A stretch of DNA of 8,968 bases from an uncultured Collinsella sp. (GCA_958447445.1 CAUDAE010000081.1:1-8968), one strand, 5' to 3'. Counted from the stretch's first letter, positions 1 through 6,068 are shown. Translations and numbers: made by a program. The notes: generated by a model not told the origin, from the letters alone.

Positions 1-50
1 GTGCCAACGAAATTATCGACCGCAATCAAGAAAGGAGAGATGCCGAGTGA
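1..50 (+). CDS. C-terminal end of an upstream gene (partial)
   Basis: The frame beginning at base 3 is open from the window edge and reads ANEIIDRNQERRDAE before a TGA at 48-50. The stop overlaps the GTG start of the next gene in a GTGA arrangement, and the ribosome binding site of that gene lies inside this one, so the two are probably co-transcribed and translationally coupled. Fifteen charged residues are too few to name a family. Exporter pairs of this kind are often preceded by a MarR-type regulator, which is a guess from context only. Confidence 0.55.
   Translation, partial: ANEIIDRNQERRDAE
32..37 (+). promoter_or_regulatory. Ribosome binding site for the first exporter gene
   Basis: AAGGAG lies 9 bases before the GTG at 47. 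This strong Shine-Dalgarno match decides the GTG start. The ATG at 40 is in another frame and runs only nine codons before a stop. Confidence 0.75.
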
Positions 51-556
51 GGATTCTCAAGCTCTTTAAAAAGCATATCCTGGCACTGTTCGCAGCTATC
101 GTGCTTATCGTAATCAGCTGCAACGCCGATCTGGCGCTGCCTACCTATATGAGCGACATCGTCGACGTGGGTGTGCAGCAAGGCGGCATCGCCTCGCCCG
201 TACCCGACACCATCCGCGCCGAATCGCTCGACGACCTTGAACTCTTTATGAGCACCAAGGACGCCAAAGCTGTGGAGGCCGTGTTTAGCAAGGCTGACAA
301 AAATGGCATTCGAACGTATAAGGGTACCGAGGAAGAGCGTGCCGATGGAGGCAAGATTGCCGACATTATGAGCCTGCCCGAGACTGTCGTCCTTTCGCTC
401 GACCAGGGCATTGACGCCGACTCCATGGGCGACATGATGGGCTCGTCCAGCGAGAAAGACAACAACGCTGCCCAGGCCATGCCCACCCCCGAGCAAAGGG
501 CGGCGATGACGCCCGAGCAGCGCGCGGCGATGCCGACGGCGGTAAGATCACCATGA
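47..556 (+). CDS. ABC exporter subunit 1, N-terminal part, separated by a frame break
   Basis: This 169-codon reading frame encodes the start of an ABC exporter. It has a short basic N-terminus, one membrane helix at about residues 10-32, then the motif DLALPTYMSDIVDVGVQQGG typical of one Gram-positive ABC exporter family, followed by a long polar extracellular segment. It has no ATPase domain. Near the end it encodes a duplicated PEQRAAM motif, then leaves the expected frame and stops at a TGA overlapping the ATG of the next frame (ATGA). Reading the downstream bases one position back gives a continuous protein through GGKITMKSL. I therefore read 47-2367 as one gene with a single-base loss. 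The GTG start is supported by AAGGAG 9 bases upstream. Alone, this fragment would not form a transporter. Confidence 0.75.
   Translation: MRILKLFKKHILALFAAIVLIVISCNADLALPTYMSDIVDVGVQQGGIASPVPDTIRAESLDDLELFMSTKDAKAVEAVFSKADKNGIRTYKGTEEERADGGKIADIMSLPETVVLSLDQGIDADSMGDMMGSSSEKDNNAAQAMPTPEQRAAMTPEQRAAMPTAVRSP
488..535 (+). repeat. Two 24-bp tandem units encoding PEQRAAM twice
   Basis: Units 488-511 and 512-535 match at 20 of 24 bases and encode PEQRAAMT and PEQRAAMP in the first frame. The frame break falls at the end of the second unit, so replication slippage at this short tandem repeat is a plausible cause of the indel. Confidence 0.7.
529..556 (+). other. Probable frameshift site in the exporter subunit 1 gene
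   Basis: The upstream frame, with codons in phase with base 47, runs into TGA at 554-556. The downstream frame is in phase with base 553 and is open before its ATG, reading GDADGGKITMKSL across this region. Adding one G after the ATG codon at 530-532 would give AAM-ADGGKITMKSL without a break. No slippery heptamer of the X XXY YYZ type is visible here, so a deletion or sequencing error is favoured over programmed frameshifting. Reinitiation at the overlapping ATGA cannot be excluded, although only a weak GGCGG sequence precedes the ATG. Confidence 0.7.
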
Positions 557-2367
557 AGAGCCTGCGCCTGGGTGTCGAGGGCGGTCTGGTAGACCAAAGC
601 AAGCTCGTCGAGGGCGCCAACCAAATGGCGGACAAAATGGGCTCCATGTCGGGCTCCATCGTCACCCAGCGCGCCGTGAGCTATGTACAGGACGAGTACA
701 AGGCACAGGGCATCGACCCCACCGACGTGCAGAACGCCTACCTGAGCCACATGGCGACCACGATGTTTGGGCTGTGCCTGGTGTCGCTCGTCGCCACCAT
801 TCTGACCGGTGCCGTGGCGTCGCGCACCGCCTGCTCCATCGCCCGCGACCTGCGTCGCGAGACCTTCAACAAGGTTATGCACTTCTCGCCGGCCGAGGTG
901 GGCAAGTTTAGCCAGGCCTCGCTCATCACCCGCTGCACCAACGATATTCAGCAGATCCAGATGGCCGCAACCCTGTTTATCCGCATGTGCCTGATGGCCC
1001 CCGTCATGGGCATCGTCGCCGTCATGCGCGTCCTGGCCAACCACACCGGTCTGGAGTGGACCATCGCCGTGGCCATCATCGCGGTTTCGGCCGTTGTCGG
1101 CGTGCTCATGGGCCTCACCATGCCCAAGTTCAAAAAGATGCAGAGCTTTGTGGACCGCGTGAACCTTACCGCCCGCGAGCTGCTCGACGGCCTTATGCCC
1201 ATCCGCTCGTTCAACCGCGAAGAGCATGAGCTCGAGCGTTTTGACAAGGCTTCGCTCGACCTAATGACCACGCAGCTCTACACCAACCGCGCCATGAGCT
1301 TTATGATGCCGCTCATGATGCTCGTCATGAACTGCATCACCGTGCTTATCGTCTGGTTTGGCGCGCAGGGCGTGTCCGACGGCGTGATGCAGGTCGGCAA
1401 CATGATGGCGTTTATCTCCTACACCATGCAGATCGTCATGGCGTTTATGATCCTCACCATGGTTTCGGTTATCCTGCCCCGTGCCGAGGTCGCAGCCGAG
1501 CGCGTGGAAGAGGTCATCACTTGCCCCACCAGCATCAACGACCCCGTCTCGCCCAAACTGCCCGCGGCCAGCGCGCCGCGCGGTGAGCTCACCTTCCGCG
1601 ACGTGAGCTTCCAGTATCCCGACGCCCGCGCCGATGTCATCAGCGGCGTGAACTTCACCACGCATGCTGGTCAGATGCTCGGCATTATTGGCTCCACGGG
1701 CTCGGGCAAGTCCACGCTCGTGCAGCTGATTCCGCGCCTGTACGACGTCACGGGCGGCAGCATTTCGCTCGACGGCATCGATGTGCGCGACATGACACTT
1801 TCCGAGCTGCGCCGCCGCATCGGTTATATTCCGCAGCAGGGTCGTCTATTCTCGGGTACCGTCGAGAGCAACCTCAAGTTTGCCGGCGACATGGTGAGTG
1901 ACGAGGATATGCGCCAGGCAGCACGCGTCGCCCAGGCGGAGGACTTTATCGCCGAGCGCGAGGACGGGTACGACTCCCCTATCAGCCAGGGCGGCTCCAA
2001 TGTTTCGGGTGGTCAGCGCCAGCGTCTGGCCATCGCCCGCGCGTTGGCCAAAAAGCCCGAGGTCGTGGTGTTCGATGACTCGTTTAGTGCCCTCGACTAC
2101 AAGACCGACGCGCGCCTACGCGAGGAGCTGGCCAAAAACGTTACCGACGCCGCGCTCGTGGTCGTGGCCCAGCGCATCGCGACCATCATGCACGCCGACC
2201 AGATCATCGTGCTCGACGACGGCCACGTAGTGGGCACCGGCACGCACGAGGAGCTGCTGCGCAGCTGCCCGGCGTACCTGGAGATCGCACAGTCGCAGCT
2301 TTCCGCCGAGGAGCTGGGGCTTACCCAAGAAGAAATTGCAGCCGTCACGGAAGGAGGCGAGCGCTAA
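553..2367 (+). CDS. ABC exporter subunit 1, permease plus ATPase (degenerate ATP-site half)
   Basis: This 604-codon frame carries the rest of a fused membrane/ATPase exporter subunit. It has the end of a long extracellular loop (residues 1-70), five membrane helices near 71-90, 141-161, 169-189, 250-272 and 284-310, and a nucleotide-binding domain from about 345. Visible motifs are Walker A GSTGSGKS at 380-387, Q-loop Gln428, signature VSGGQ at 484-488, and Walker B ending D508-D509. The usual catalytic Glu is Asp509 and the switch His is Gln540 (VAQRIATI). These changes mark the non-hydrolysing half of a heterodimeric exporter of the TM287 type, with the canonical signature lent to the partner's active site. 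The first helix is encoded in the frame 47-556, so the ATG at 553 is probably not the native start. The stop shares one base with the partner gene's ATG. The substrate is unknown; drugs, lipids or peptides are possible. Confidence 0.85.
   Translation: MKSLRLGVEGGLVDQSKLVEGANQMADKMGSMSGSIVTQRAVSYVQDEYKAQGIDPTDVQNAYLSHMATTMFGLCLVSLVATILTGAVASRTACSIARDLRRETFNKVMHFSPAEVGKFSQASLITRCTNDIQQIQMAATLFIRMCLMAPVMGIVAVMRVLANHTGLEWTIAVAIIAVSAVVGVLMGLTMPKFKKMQSFVDRVNLTARELLDGLMPIRSFNREEHELERFDKASLDLMTTQLYTNRAMSFMMPLMMLVMNCITVLIVWFGAQGVSDGVMQVGNMMAFISYTMQIVMAFMILTMVSVILPRAEVAAERVEEVITCPTSINDPVSPKLPAASAPRGELTFRDVSFQYPDARADVISGVNFTTHAGQMLGIIGSTGSGKSTLVQLIPRLYDVTGGSISLDGIDVRDMTLSELRRRIGYIPQQGRLFSGTVESNLKFAGDMVSDEDMRQAARVAQAEDFIAEREDGYDSPISQGGSNVSGGQRQRLAIARALAKKPEVVVFDDSFSALDYKTDARLREELAKNVTDAALVVVAQRIATIMHADQIIVLDDGHVVGTGTHEELLRSCPAYLEIAQSQLSAEELGLTQEEIAAVTEGGER
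2351..2357 (+). promoter_or_regulatory. Ribosome binding site for exporter subunit 2
   Basis: AAGGAGG lies inside the end of the upstream gene, 9 bases before the ATG at 2367. With the TAATG stop/start overlap it indicates translational coupling of the two exporter subunits. Confidence 0.8.
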
Positions 2368-4223
2368 TGGCAGACGAGACCAAGACCCAAATTCCCAAGC
2401 CCACCCGCCAGCGTGGTCCCATGGGCCGCATGGGCGGCATGCGTCGCGGCGAAAAGGCCAAGGACTTTAAGGGCACCATGAGGCAGCTGCTCGGCTATAT
2501 CGGCCAGCACAAGATTGCCGTGTTTGCCGCCGTCGCCTTTGCCGTGTGCTCGGTCATCTTTAATATTGTGGGACCCAAGGTGCTCGGTCAGGTTACGACC
2601 AAGCTGTTCGAGGGCCTGGTTGCCAAGGTCAACGGCACCGGCGATGTCGACTTTGACTGGATTGCCAAGACGCTCGGCTTTTTGCTCTGCCTGTATCTGG
2701 CGAGCTCTGTCTGCAGCCTGGTCCAGGGCTGGCTCATGACCGGCGTCACGCAAAAGATCTGCTACCGCATGCGCAAGGAAATCGCCGCCAAGATTGCCGT
2801 CGTACCGATGAGTTACTTCAACGGCCACAGCAAGGGAGACGTACTCAGCCGCATCACCAACGACGTCGATACGCTGGGTCAGTCGCTCAACCAGAGCGTG
2901 ACGCAGCTCATCACGTCGGTGACGCAGATTATCGGCGTGCTCGTCATGATGCTGTCGATCAGCCTGCCGCTCACCGGCGTCACCGTGCTCACGCTGCCGG
3001 CAGCCGCAATTATCTTGATGGTGATGATTCACTTCTCGCAGCCGTACTTCCGCGAGCAGCAGCAGGTCCTGGGCGCCGTCAACGGCATTATCGAGGAGGA
3101 CTTTGCCGGTCAAAACGTCATTCAGGTGTTCGACCGCGCCGAGGCCTCAATCGAGGAGTTCGACCGTCAAAACGACCGCCTGTTTATTAGTGGCTGGCGT
3201 TCGCAGTTCCTGTCGGGCCTGATGATGCCGCTTATGAGCCTGGTGGGCAACATGGGTTACGTGGGCGTTGTCGTAGTGGGCGCGCAGCTCGCGCTGACCG
3301 GCAATGCCACGCCCGGCGACATCCAGAGCTTTATCCAGTACGTGCGCAACTTTACGCAGCCGGTGCAGCAGCTGGGCAACGTGAGCAACACGATGCAGTC
3401 GATGGCCGCTGCCACCGAGCGCGTCTTTGAGTTCCTGGCTGCGCCCGAAGAGGAGCAGAAGGCCGACGCGCAGATCCCCGAGAAGCGCCCCGGCCACGTG
3501 GAGTTTGACCATGTCAAGTTTGGCTACACGCCCGACAAGACCATCATCCACGACTTTAGCTGCGAGGCGCAGCCCGGCCAGGCCATCGCCATCGTCGGCC
3601 CCACCGGCGCTGGCAAGACCACGCTCATTAAGCTGCTGCAGCGCTTCTACGATGTGGACGGCGGCTCGCTGCGCGTCGAGGGCATCGACGTGCGCGACTG
3701 GGACCGCGCGGCACTTCGCGGCGAGTTTGCCATGGTGCTGCAGGATACCTGGCTGTTCAACGGCACCATCCGCGAGAACATCCGTTACGGACGCCCCGAT
3801 GCGAGCGATGCCGAGGTCGAAGCCGCTGCACGTGCCGCACGCTGCGACCACTTTATCCATACGCTCGCCGGCGGCTACGACTTTATGATCAACGAGGAGG
3901 GCACTAACCTGTCGCAGGGTCAGCGCCAGCTCGTGACCATCGCCCGTGCCATTTTGGCCGACCGCCCGGCGCTGATTCTGGACGAGGCGACCTCCAACGT
4001 TGACACTCGTACCGAGGAGCTTATTCAGCGTGCCATGGATGCGCTAATGCAAGGCCGCACGAGCTTTGTCATCGCGCACCGCCTGTCCACGATCCGCAAC
4101 GCCGACGTGATCTTGGTAATTCGCGACGGTGACATCGTCGAGAAGGGCACGCACGACGAGCTGCTCGCCCAAGGCGGCTTCTACGCCGACCTGTACAACT
4201 CGCAGTTCGACGAGGCGGCGTAA
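2367..4223 (+). CDS. ABC exporter subunit 2, permease plus ATPase (catalytic half)
   Basis: This intact 618-aa half-transporter has a Gly/Met/Arg-rich cytoplasmic N-terminus (about 16-30), six predicted membrane helices (the clearest near 47-69, 101-125, 181-200, 203-222 and 285-310), and a nucleotide-binding domain from about 375. Motifs seen are Walker A GPTGAGKT at 411-418, Q-loop Gln459, signature LSQGQ at 515-519, Walker B ILDE with D539-E540, D-loop SNVD, and switch His571 (IAHRLST). The catalytic Glu and His are present while the signature is altered (Q for the first G of LSGGQ). This complements subunit 1, so the heterodimer should have one consensus site (Walker motifs here, VSGGQ of subunit 1) and one degenerate site. 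The start ATG overlaps the previous stop (TAATG) and has AAGGAGG 9 bases upstream. The family exports substrates across the cytoplasmic membrane; specificity cannot be read from the sequence. Confidence 0.93.
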   Translation: MADETKTQIPKPTRQRGPMGRMGGMRRGEKAKDFKGTMRQLLGYIGQHKIAVFAAVAFAVCSVIFNIVGPKVLGQVTTKLFEGLVAKVNGTGDVDFDWIAKTLGFLLCLYLASSVCSLVQGWLMTGVTQKICYRMRKEIAAKIAVVPMSYFNGHSKGDVLSRITNDVDTLGQSLNQSVTQLITSVTQIIGVLVMMLSISLPLTGVTVLTLPAAAIILMVMIHFSQPYFREQQQVLGAVNGIIEEDFAGQNVIQVFDRAEASIEEFDRQNDRLFISGWRSQFLSGLMMPLMSLVGNMGYVGVVVVGAQLALTGNATPGDIQSFIQYVRNFTQPVQQLGNVSNTMQSMAAATERVFEFLAAPEEEQKADAQIPEKRPGHVEFDHVKFGYTPDKTIIHDFSCEAQPGQAIAIVGPTGAGKTTLIKLLQRFYDVDGGSLRVEGIDVRDWDRAALRGEFAMVLQDTWLFNGTIRENIRYGRPDASDAEVEAAARAARCDHFIHTLAGGYDFMINEEGTNLSQGQRQLVTIARAILADRPALILDEATSNVDTRTEELIQRAMDALMQGRTSFVIAHRLSTIRNADVILVIRDGDIVEKGTHDELLAQGGFYADLYNSQFDEAA

Positions 4224-4254
4224 ATTCTGCCGCAGGGAACGAATAACGCCCGAG

Positions 4255-4290
4255 AACGGGGGCGCAGGACAACCTGCGCCCCCGTTTTTG
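4255..4290 (+). terminator. Intrinsic terminator of the exporter operon
   Basis: A perfect 14-bp stem (AACGGGGGCGCAGG at 4255-4268 pairing with 4273-4286) with an ACAA loop is followed by a run of T (4285-4289). It lies 31 bases after the stop codon of subunit 2. Confidence 0.93.
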
Positions 4291-4344
4291 TTCTACGGCC
4301 CTTGAGCCGCCTCCCCTGGGACCTGATTGACAGTCCCTTCGAAG

Positions 4345-4583
4345 CCCTGTGGGCAAAAAATGGCAAATATGAGTACTGTTACCCTTTTAGTAACAGCCAA
4401 AACAGCCCCAAATACCGTTTTCACGGCTTACACGCGTCCCTAAAATGATCAAACAGCCCTATAGCGAACTTATATGTGTTTGCGTTAATGAACATATTTT
4501 GCTGTTATGTCTATTATTTTGCGAAGGCAATATGATACTAAGCTAGCAACCGTACTCATATTTGGCATTTTTTGCCCACAGGG
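4345..4583. repeat. 239-bp AT-rich MITE-like element with 36-bp terminal inverted repeats
   Basis: Bases 4345-4380 and 4548-4583 are inverted repeats differing at only two of 36 positions; the ends read CCCTGTGGGCAAAAAATGGC and its counterpart. A weaker match continues inward (GTAC-GTT-C...TTAGTA). The left arm carries a perfect subterminal hairpin, CTGTTAC-7-GTAACAG, at 4376-4396. The interior is clearly richer in A+T than the flanking genes and encodes no transposase. I see no target-site duplication just outside the arms. Size, ends and composition fit a non-autonomous mobile element or a conserved structured intergenic repeat. That identification is inference; the inverted repeats are seen directly. 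Confidence 0.72.
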
Positions 4584-4665
4584 TATTTCCTGGGGAACCG
4601 ACAACAGCCTTAGGGTCCCGCGCGGCGCCGCTCCCTCCCAGCATCCGCCGACGTTTACCCAGATA

Positions 4666-4704
4666 AAACCTGCCAAAATAAACCTGTCCCTTTTTGGTAG
4701 GTTT
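4666..4704. repeat. Imperfect 13-bp inverted repeat (hairpin) upstream of the promoter
   Basis: AAACCTGCCAAAA at 4666-4678 pairs with TTTTGGTAGGTTT at 4692-4704, with one G-U wobble on the + strand and a 13-base loop. The loop repeats part of the left arm (AAACCTG again at 4680). It lies just before the -35 box of the DAHP synthase promoter. It could be an operator, an intergenic repeat, or a weak terminator for transcripts entering from upstream. It does not end in a free T run. Confidence 0.5.
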
Positions 4705-4719
4705 CGGGGTGACAAGGGC

Positions 4720-4748
4720 TTGCACTTTAGCGTGCGACAGCGGATAAT
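4720..4748 (+). promoter_or_regulatory. Putative sigma-70 promoter of the DAHP synthase gene
   Basis: TTGCAC at 4720-4725 and GATAAT at 4743-4748 are separated by 17 bases. The -10 box is one base from consensus and the -35 box is weaker. Initiation near 4755 would leave a leader of under 50 bases, too short for a riboswitch or a long attenuator. Confidence 0.6.
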
Positions 4749-4770
4749 GCCGAGCATTCGACAATCCGCT
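4739..4770. promoter_or_regulatory. Dyad symmetry over the -10 box, possible operator
   Basis: AGCGGAT (4739-4745) and ATCCGCT (4764-4770) are exact inverted repeats. Between them AATGC-CGA-GCATT (4746-4758) forms an inner dyad. Together they cover the -10 box and likely start site of the DAHP synthase promoter, where a repressor would block initiation. The symmetry is seen; the operator role is inference, and no known aromatic-regulator consensus is recognised. Confidence 0.4.
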
Positions 4771-4790
4771 TATTGCTCTTTCTATAGATT

Positions 4791-4796
4791 GAGGAG
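4791..4796 (+). promoter_or_regulatory. Ribosome binding site for DAHP synthase
   Basis: GAGGAG lies 6 bases before the ATG at 4803 and 12 bases before the in-frame ATG at 4809, so 4803 is the better start. Confidence 0.7.
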
Positions 4797-4802
4797 ACCC
4801 CT

Positions 4803-5834
4803 ATGGCCATGGAATTCAAACGCAGGCTGCCGATCCCCATGGAGATCCGCGAGGAAATGCCACTTTCTGCCGAGCTTACCGCCAAAAAGCAGGCATTTGA
4901 CGCTGAGGTCGCCAAAGTCTTTACCGGCGAGGACGCACGTAAGGTGCTCATCATCGGCCCGTGCTCTGCCGACCGCGAGGATTCGGTGCTCGAGTATATG
5001 AACCGACTGGCCAAGACCGCCGAAGAGGTCAAGGACAAGCTCATCATCATTCCGCGCGTCTACACCAATAAGCCGCGCACCAAGGGCACCGGCTACAAGG
5101 GTCTTCTGCACAACCCCAACCCCGAGGCTCCCGACGACCTGCTCGAGGGCGTCAAGGCCATCCGCCACATGCACCTGCGCGTCATCGAGGAGACCGGCTT
5201 CTTTACCGCCGATGAGATGCTCTACCCGTCCAACTACCAATACCTCGTCGACCTGCTGAGCTATGTTGCCGTGGGCGCACGCTCGGTCGAGAACCAGGAG
5301 CATCGCCTGGTGTCGAGCGGCATTTCGGTACCCGTCGGCATGAAGAATCCCACTGCCGGCTCTACCACCGTTATGCTCAACTCCATTTACGCCGCGCAGG
5401 CGCACCAGAGCTTCATCTTCCGCAACTGGGAGGTCGAGTGTGACGGCAACCCGCTCGCACACGCCGTTATGCGTGGCTACATCGGTCTCGATGGGCGCAC
5501 CTACCCCAACTACCACTACGAACACCTGGAACGCCTGGCCGAACGCTATACCGAGCATGCCGGCTATGCCAATCCGGCAGCGGTCATCGACTGCAACCAC
5601 GACAACTCGGGCAAGCGTCCGCTGGAGCAGTATCGCATTTGCAAGGAGGTGCTCGACAGCTGCCGCCGCAACGAGTCCATCTCCAAGCTGGTCAAGGGCT
5701 TTATGATCGAGTCCTACCTGGAGGACGGCAACCAGCCGGTCGACGGCGGTGTCTTTGGCAAGTCGATCACCGACCCGTGCCTGGGCTGGGAAAAGACCGA
5801 CTACCTCATCCACGAGATCGCGGAGCGGGTGTAG
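4803..5834 (+). CDS. aroF: 3-deoxy-7-phosphoheptulonate (DAHP) synthase, class I
   Basis: This 343-aa cytoplasmic enzyme condenses phosphoenolpyruvate and erythrose 4-phosphate into DAHP, the first step of the shikimate pathway to Phe, Tyr, Trp and chorismate products. Class I (AroF/G/H) signatures are present: IIGPCSADRED at 50-60, the PEP-binding KPRT at 90-93, GARSVENQEHR from 158, VGMKNPTAGS around Lys181, DCNHDNSGK from 263, and MIESYLEDGNQ from 301. Residues aligning with the metal ligands of E. coli AroG are Cys54, His266, Glu303 and Asp324. The length is normal for the family. The start has GAGGAG 6 bases upstream. The gene appears monocistronic, with its own promoter and hairpins directly after the TAG. 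Feedback-inhibitor specificity (Phe, Tyr or Trp) cannot be told from sequence by eye, so aroG would be an equally fair symbol. No other aromatic-pathway gene is in the window. Confidence 0.95.
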   Translation: MAMEFKRRLPIPMEIREEMPLSAELTAKKQAFDAEVAKVFTGEDARKVLIIGPCSADREDSVLEYMNRLAKTAEEVKDKLIIIPRVYTNKPRTKGTGYKGLLHNPNPEAPDDLLEGVKAIRHMHLRVIEETGFFTADEMLYPSNYQYLVDLLSYVAVGARSVENQEHRLVSSGISVPVGMKNPTAGSTTVMLNSIYAAQAHQSFIFRNWEVECDGNPLAHAVMRGYIGLDGRTYPNYHYEHLERLAERYTEHAGYANPAAVIDCNHDNSGKRPLEQYRICKEVLDSCRRNESISKLVKGFMIESYLEDGNQPVDGGVFGKSITDPCLGWEKTDYLIHEIAERV

Positions 5835-5862
5835 GTTACGGCGTTTTACCAAACGCCGTAAC
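5835..5862. terminator. Perfect 12-bp hairpin directly after the DAHP synthase stop codon
   Basis: GTTACGGCGTTT (5835-5846) and AAACGCCGTAAC (5851-5862) are exact inverted repeats with a TACC loop, starting on the base after TAG. No T run follows on the + strand, so it may stabilise the 3' end or act with the next hairpin rather than terminate alone. Confidence 0.6.
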
Positions 5863-5875
5863 TGGCCGACGCTGC

Positions 5876-5974
5876 GCGGGTCGCATTTGGACAATCTGAC
5901 GTTCAACTTCAAGGGCGCGACCAGAAGGTCAGCGCCCTTTCGTTTCACGTCACCTTGTCTCAAATGCGACCCGC
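5876..5974. repeat. 99-bp imperfect palindromic element
   Basis: The arms 5876-5918 and 5932-5974 are inverted repeats. The outer 14 bases match exactly (GCGGGTCGCATTTG against CAAATGCGACCCGC), then GACAA, TGACGT, AAC and AAGGGCGC blocks match with short mismatched bubbles, about 36 of 43 positions allowing two one-base gaps. With the inner GACC-AGAA-GGTC the whole folds as one long hairpin. It is far longer than a terminator needs, and resembles a REP- or MITE-like intergenic repeat. Confidence 0.7.
5911..5946 (+). terminator. Probable terminator of DAHP synthase (core of the 99-bp palindrome)
   Basis: AAGGGCGCGACC (5911-5922), loop AGAA, then GGTC-A-GCGCCCTT (5927-5939) form a 12-bp stem with one bulged A, followed by a T-rich tail TCGTTTC. 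It lies about 77 bases after the stop codon. The palindrome is close to symmetric, so it may also act on minus-strand transcripts. Confidence 0.6.
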
Positions 5975-5988
5975 TCGCTGTCCGTCCT

Positions 5989-6027
5989 CTAACTGCGGCG
6001 TTGTCTTGCTCCGGATGCGGCAGTTAG
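5989..6027. repeat. Inverted repeat CTAACTGC / GCAGTTAG
   Basis: CTAACTGC at 5989-5996 and GCAGTTAG at 6020-6027 are exact inverted repeats, extending by a further G-C-containing block with one mismatch, around a loop of about 17 bases. Function unknown. Confidence 0.5.
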
Positions 6028-6065
6028 GAACGCTCCTTTTCTGCCGGCAGTTTGGGACACTCCTT
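6018..6065. repeat. Direct repeat of 21 bp with 27-bp period
   Basis: Bases 6018-6038 and 6045-6065 match at 18 of 21 positions, sharing CGGCAGTT and CTCCTT blocks. The first copy contains the right arm of the preceding inverted repeat. No coding frame explains the similarity. Confidence 0.55.
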
Positions 6066-6068
6066 GGG

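Larger units (their letters stand above)
4291..4802. other. Non-coding region between exporter operon and DAHP synthase
   Basis: No supportable gene lies in this stretch. It holds an AT-rich inverted-repeat element (4345-4583), a GC-rich spacer (about 4600-4660) with a short GCGGCGCCGC palindrome at 4622-4631, a hairpin (4666-4704), and the promoter and ribosome binding site of the DAHP synthase gene. The open frame starting at ATG 4507 runs into the DAHP synthase gene in another phase and looks accidental. Confidence 0.7.

Noticed and set aside
529..556. Programmed -1 frameshift in exporter subunit 1
   Set aside because: No slippery heptamer and no evident downstream pseudoknot are visible; a one-base deletion explains the pattern more simply.
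145..1227. 360-codon minus-strand open frame opposite exporter subunit 1
   Set aside because: The translation is His/Asp/Gly-rich, typical of the antisense of GC-rich coding DNA, and the opposite strand has clear ABC exporter motifs.
4327..4332. Perfect TTGACA -35 box after the exporter terminator
   Set aside because: No acceptable -10 box is found 16-18 bases downstream, where the sequence is GC-rich (TGGGCA).
4755..4802. Riboswitch, T-box or attenuator in the DAHP synthase leader
   Set aside because: The leader from the predicted start is under 50 bases, with no T-box motif, no run of aromatic codons and no terminator hairpin.
4507..5001. 164-codon + strand open frame starting in the AT-rich element
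   Set aside because: It crosses the inverted-repeat arm, the promoter and the DAHP synthase gene in another phase, has no ribosome binding site, and its translation becomes low-complexity Arg/Ser-rich sequence as expected of a shadow frame.
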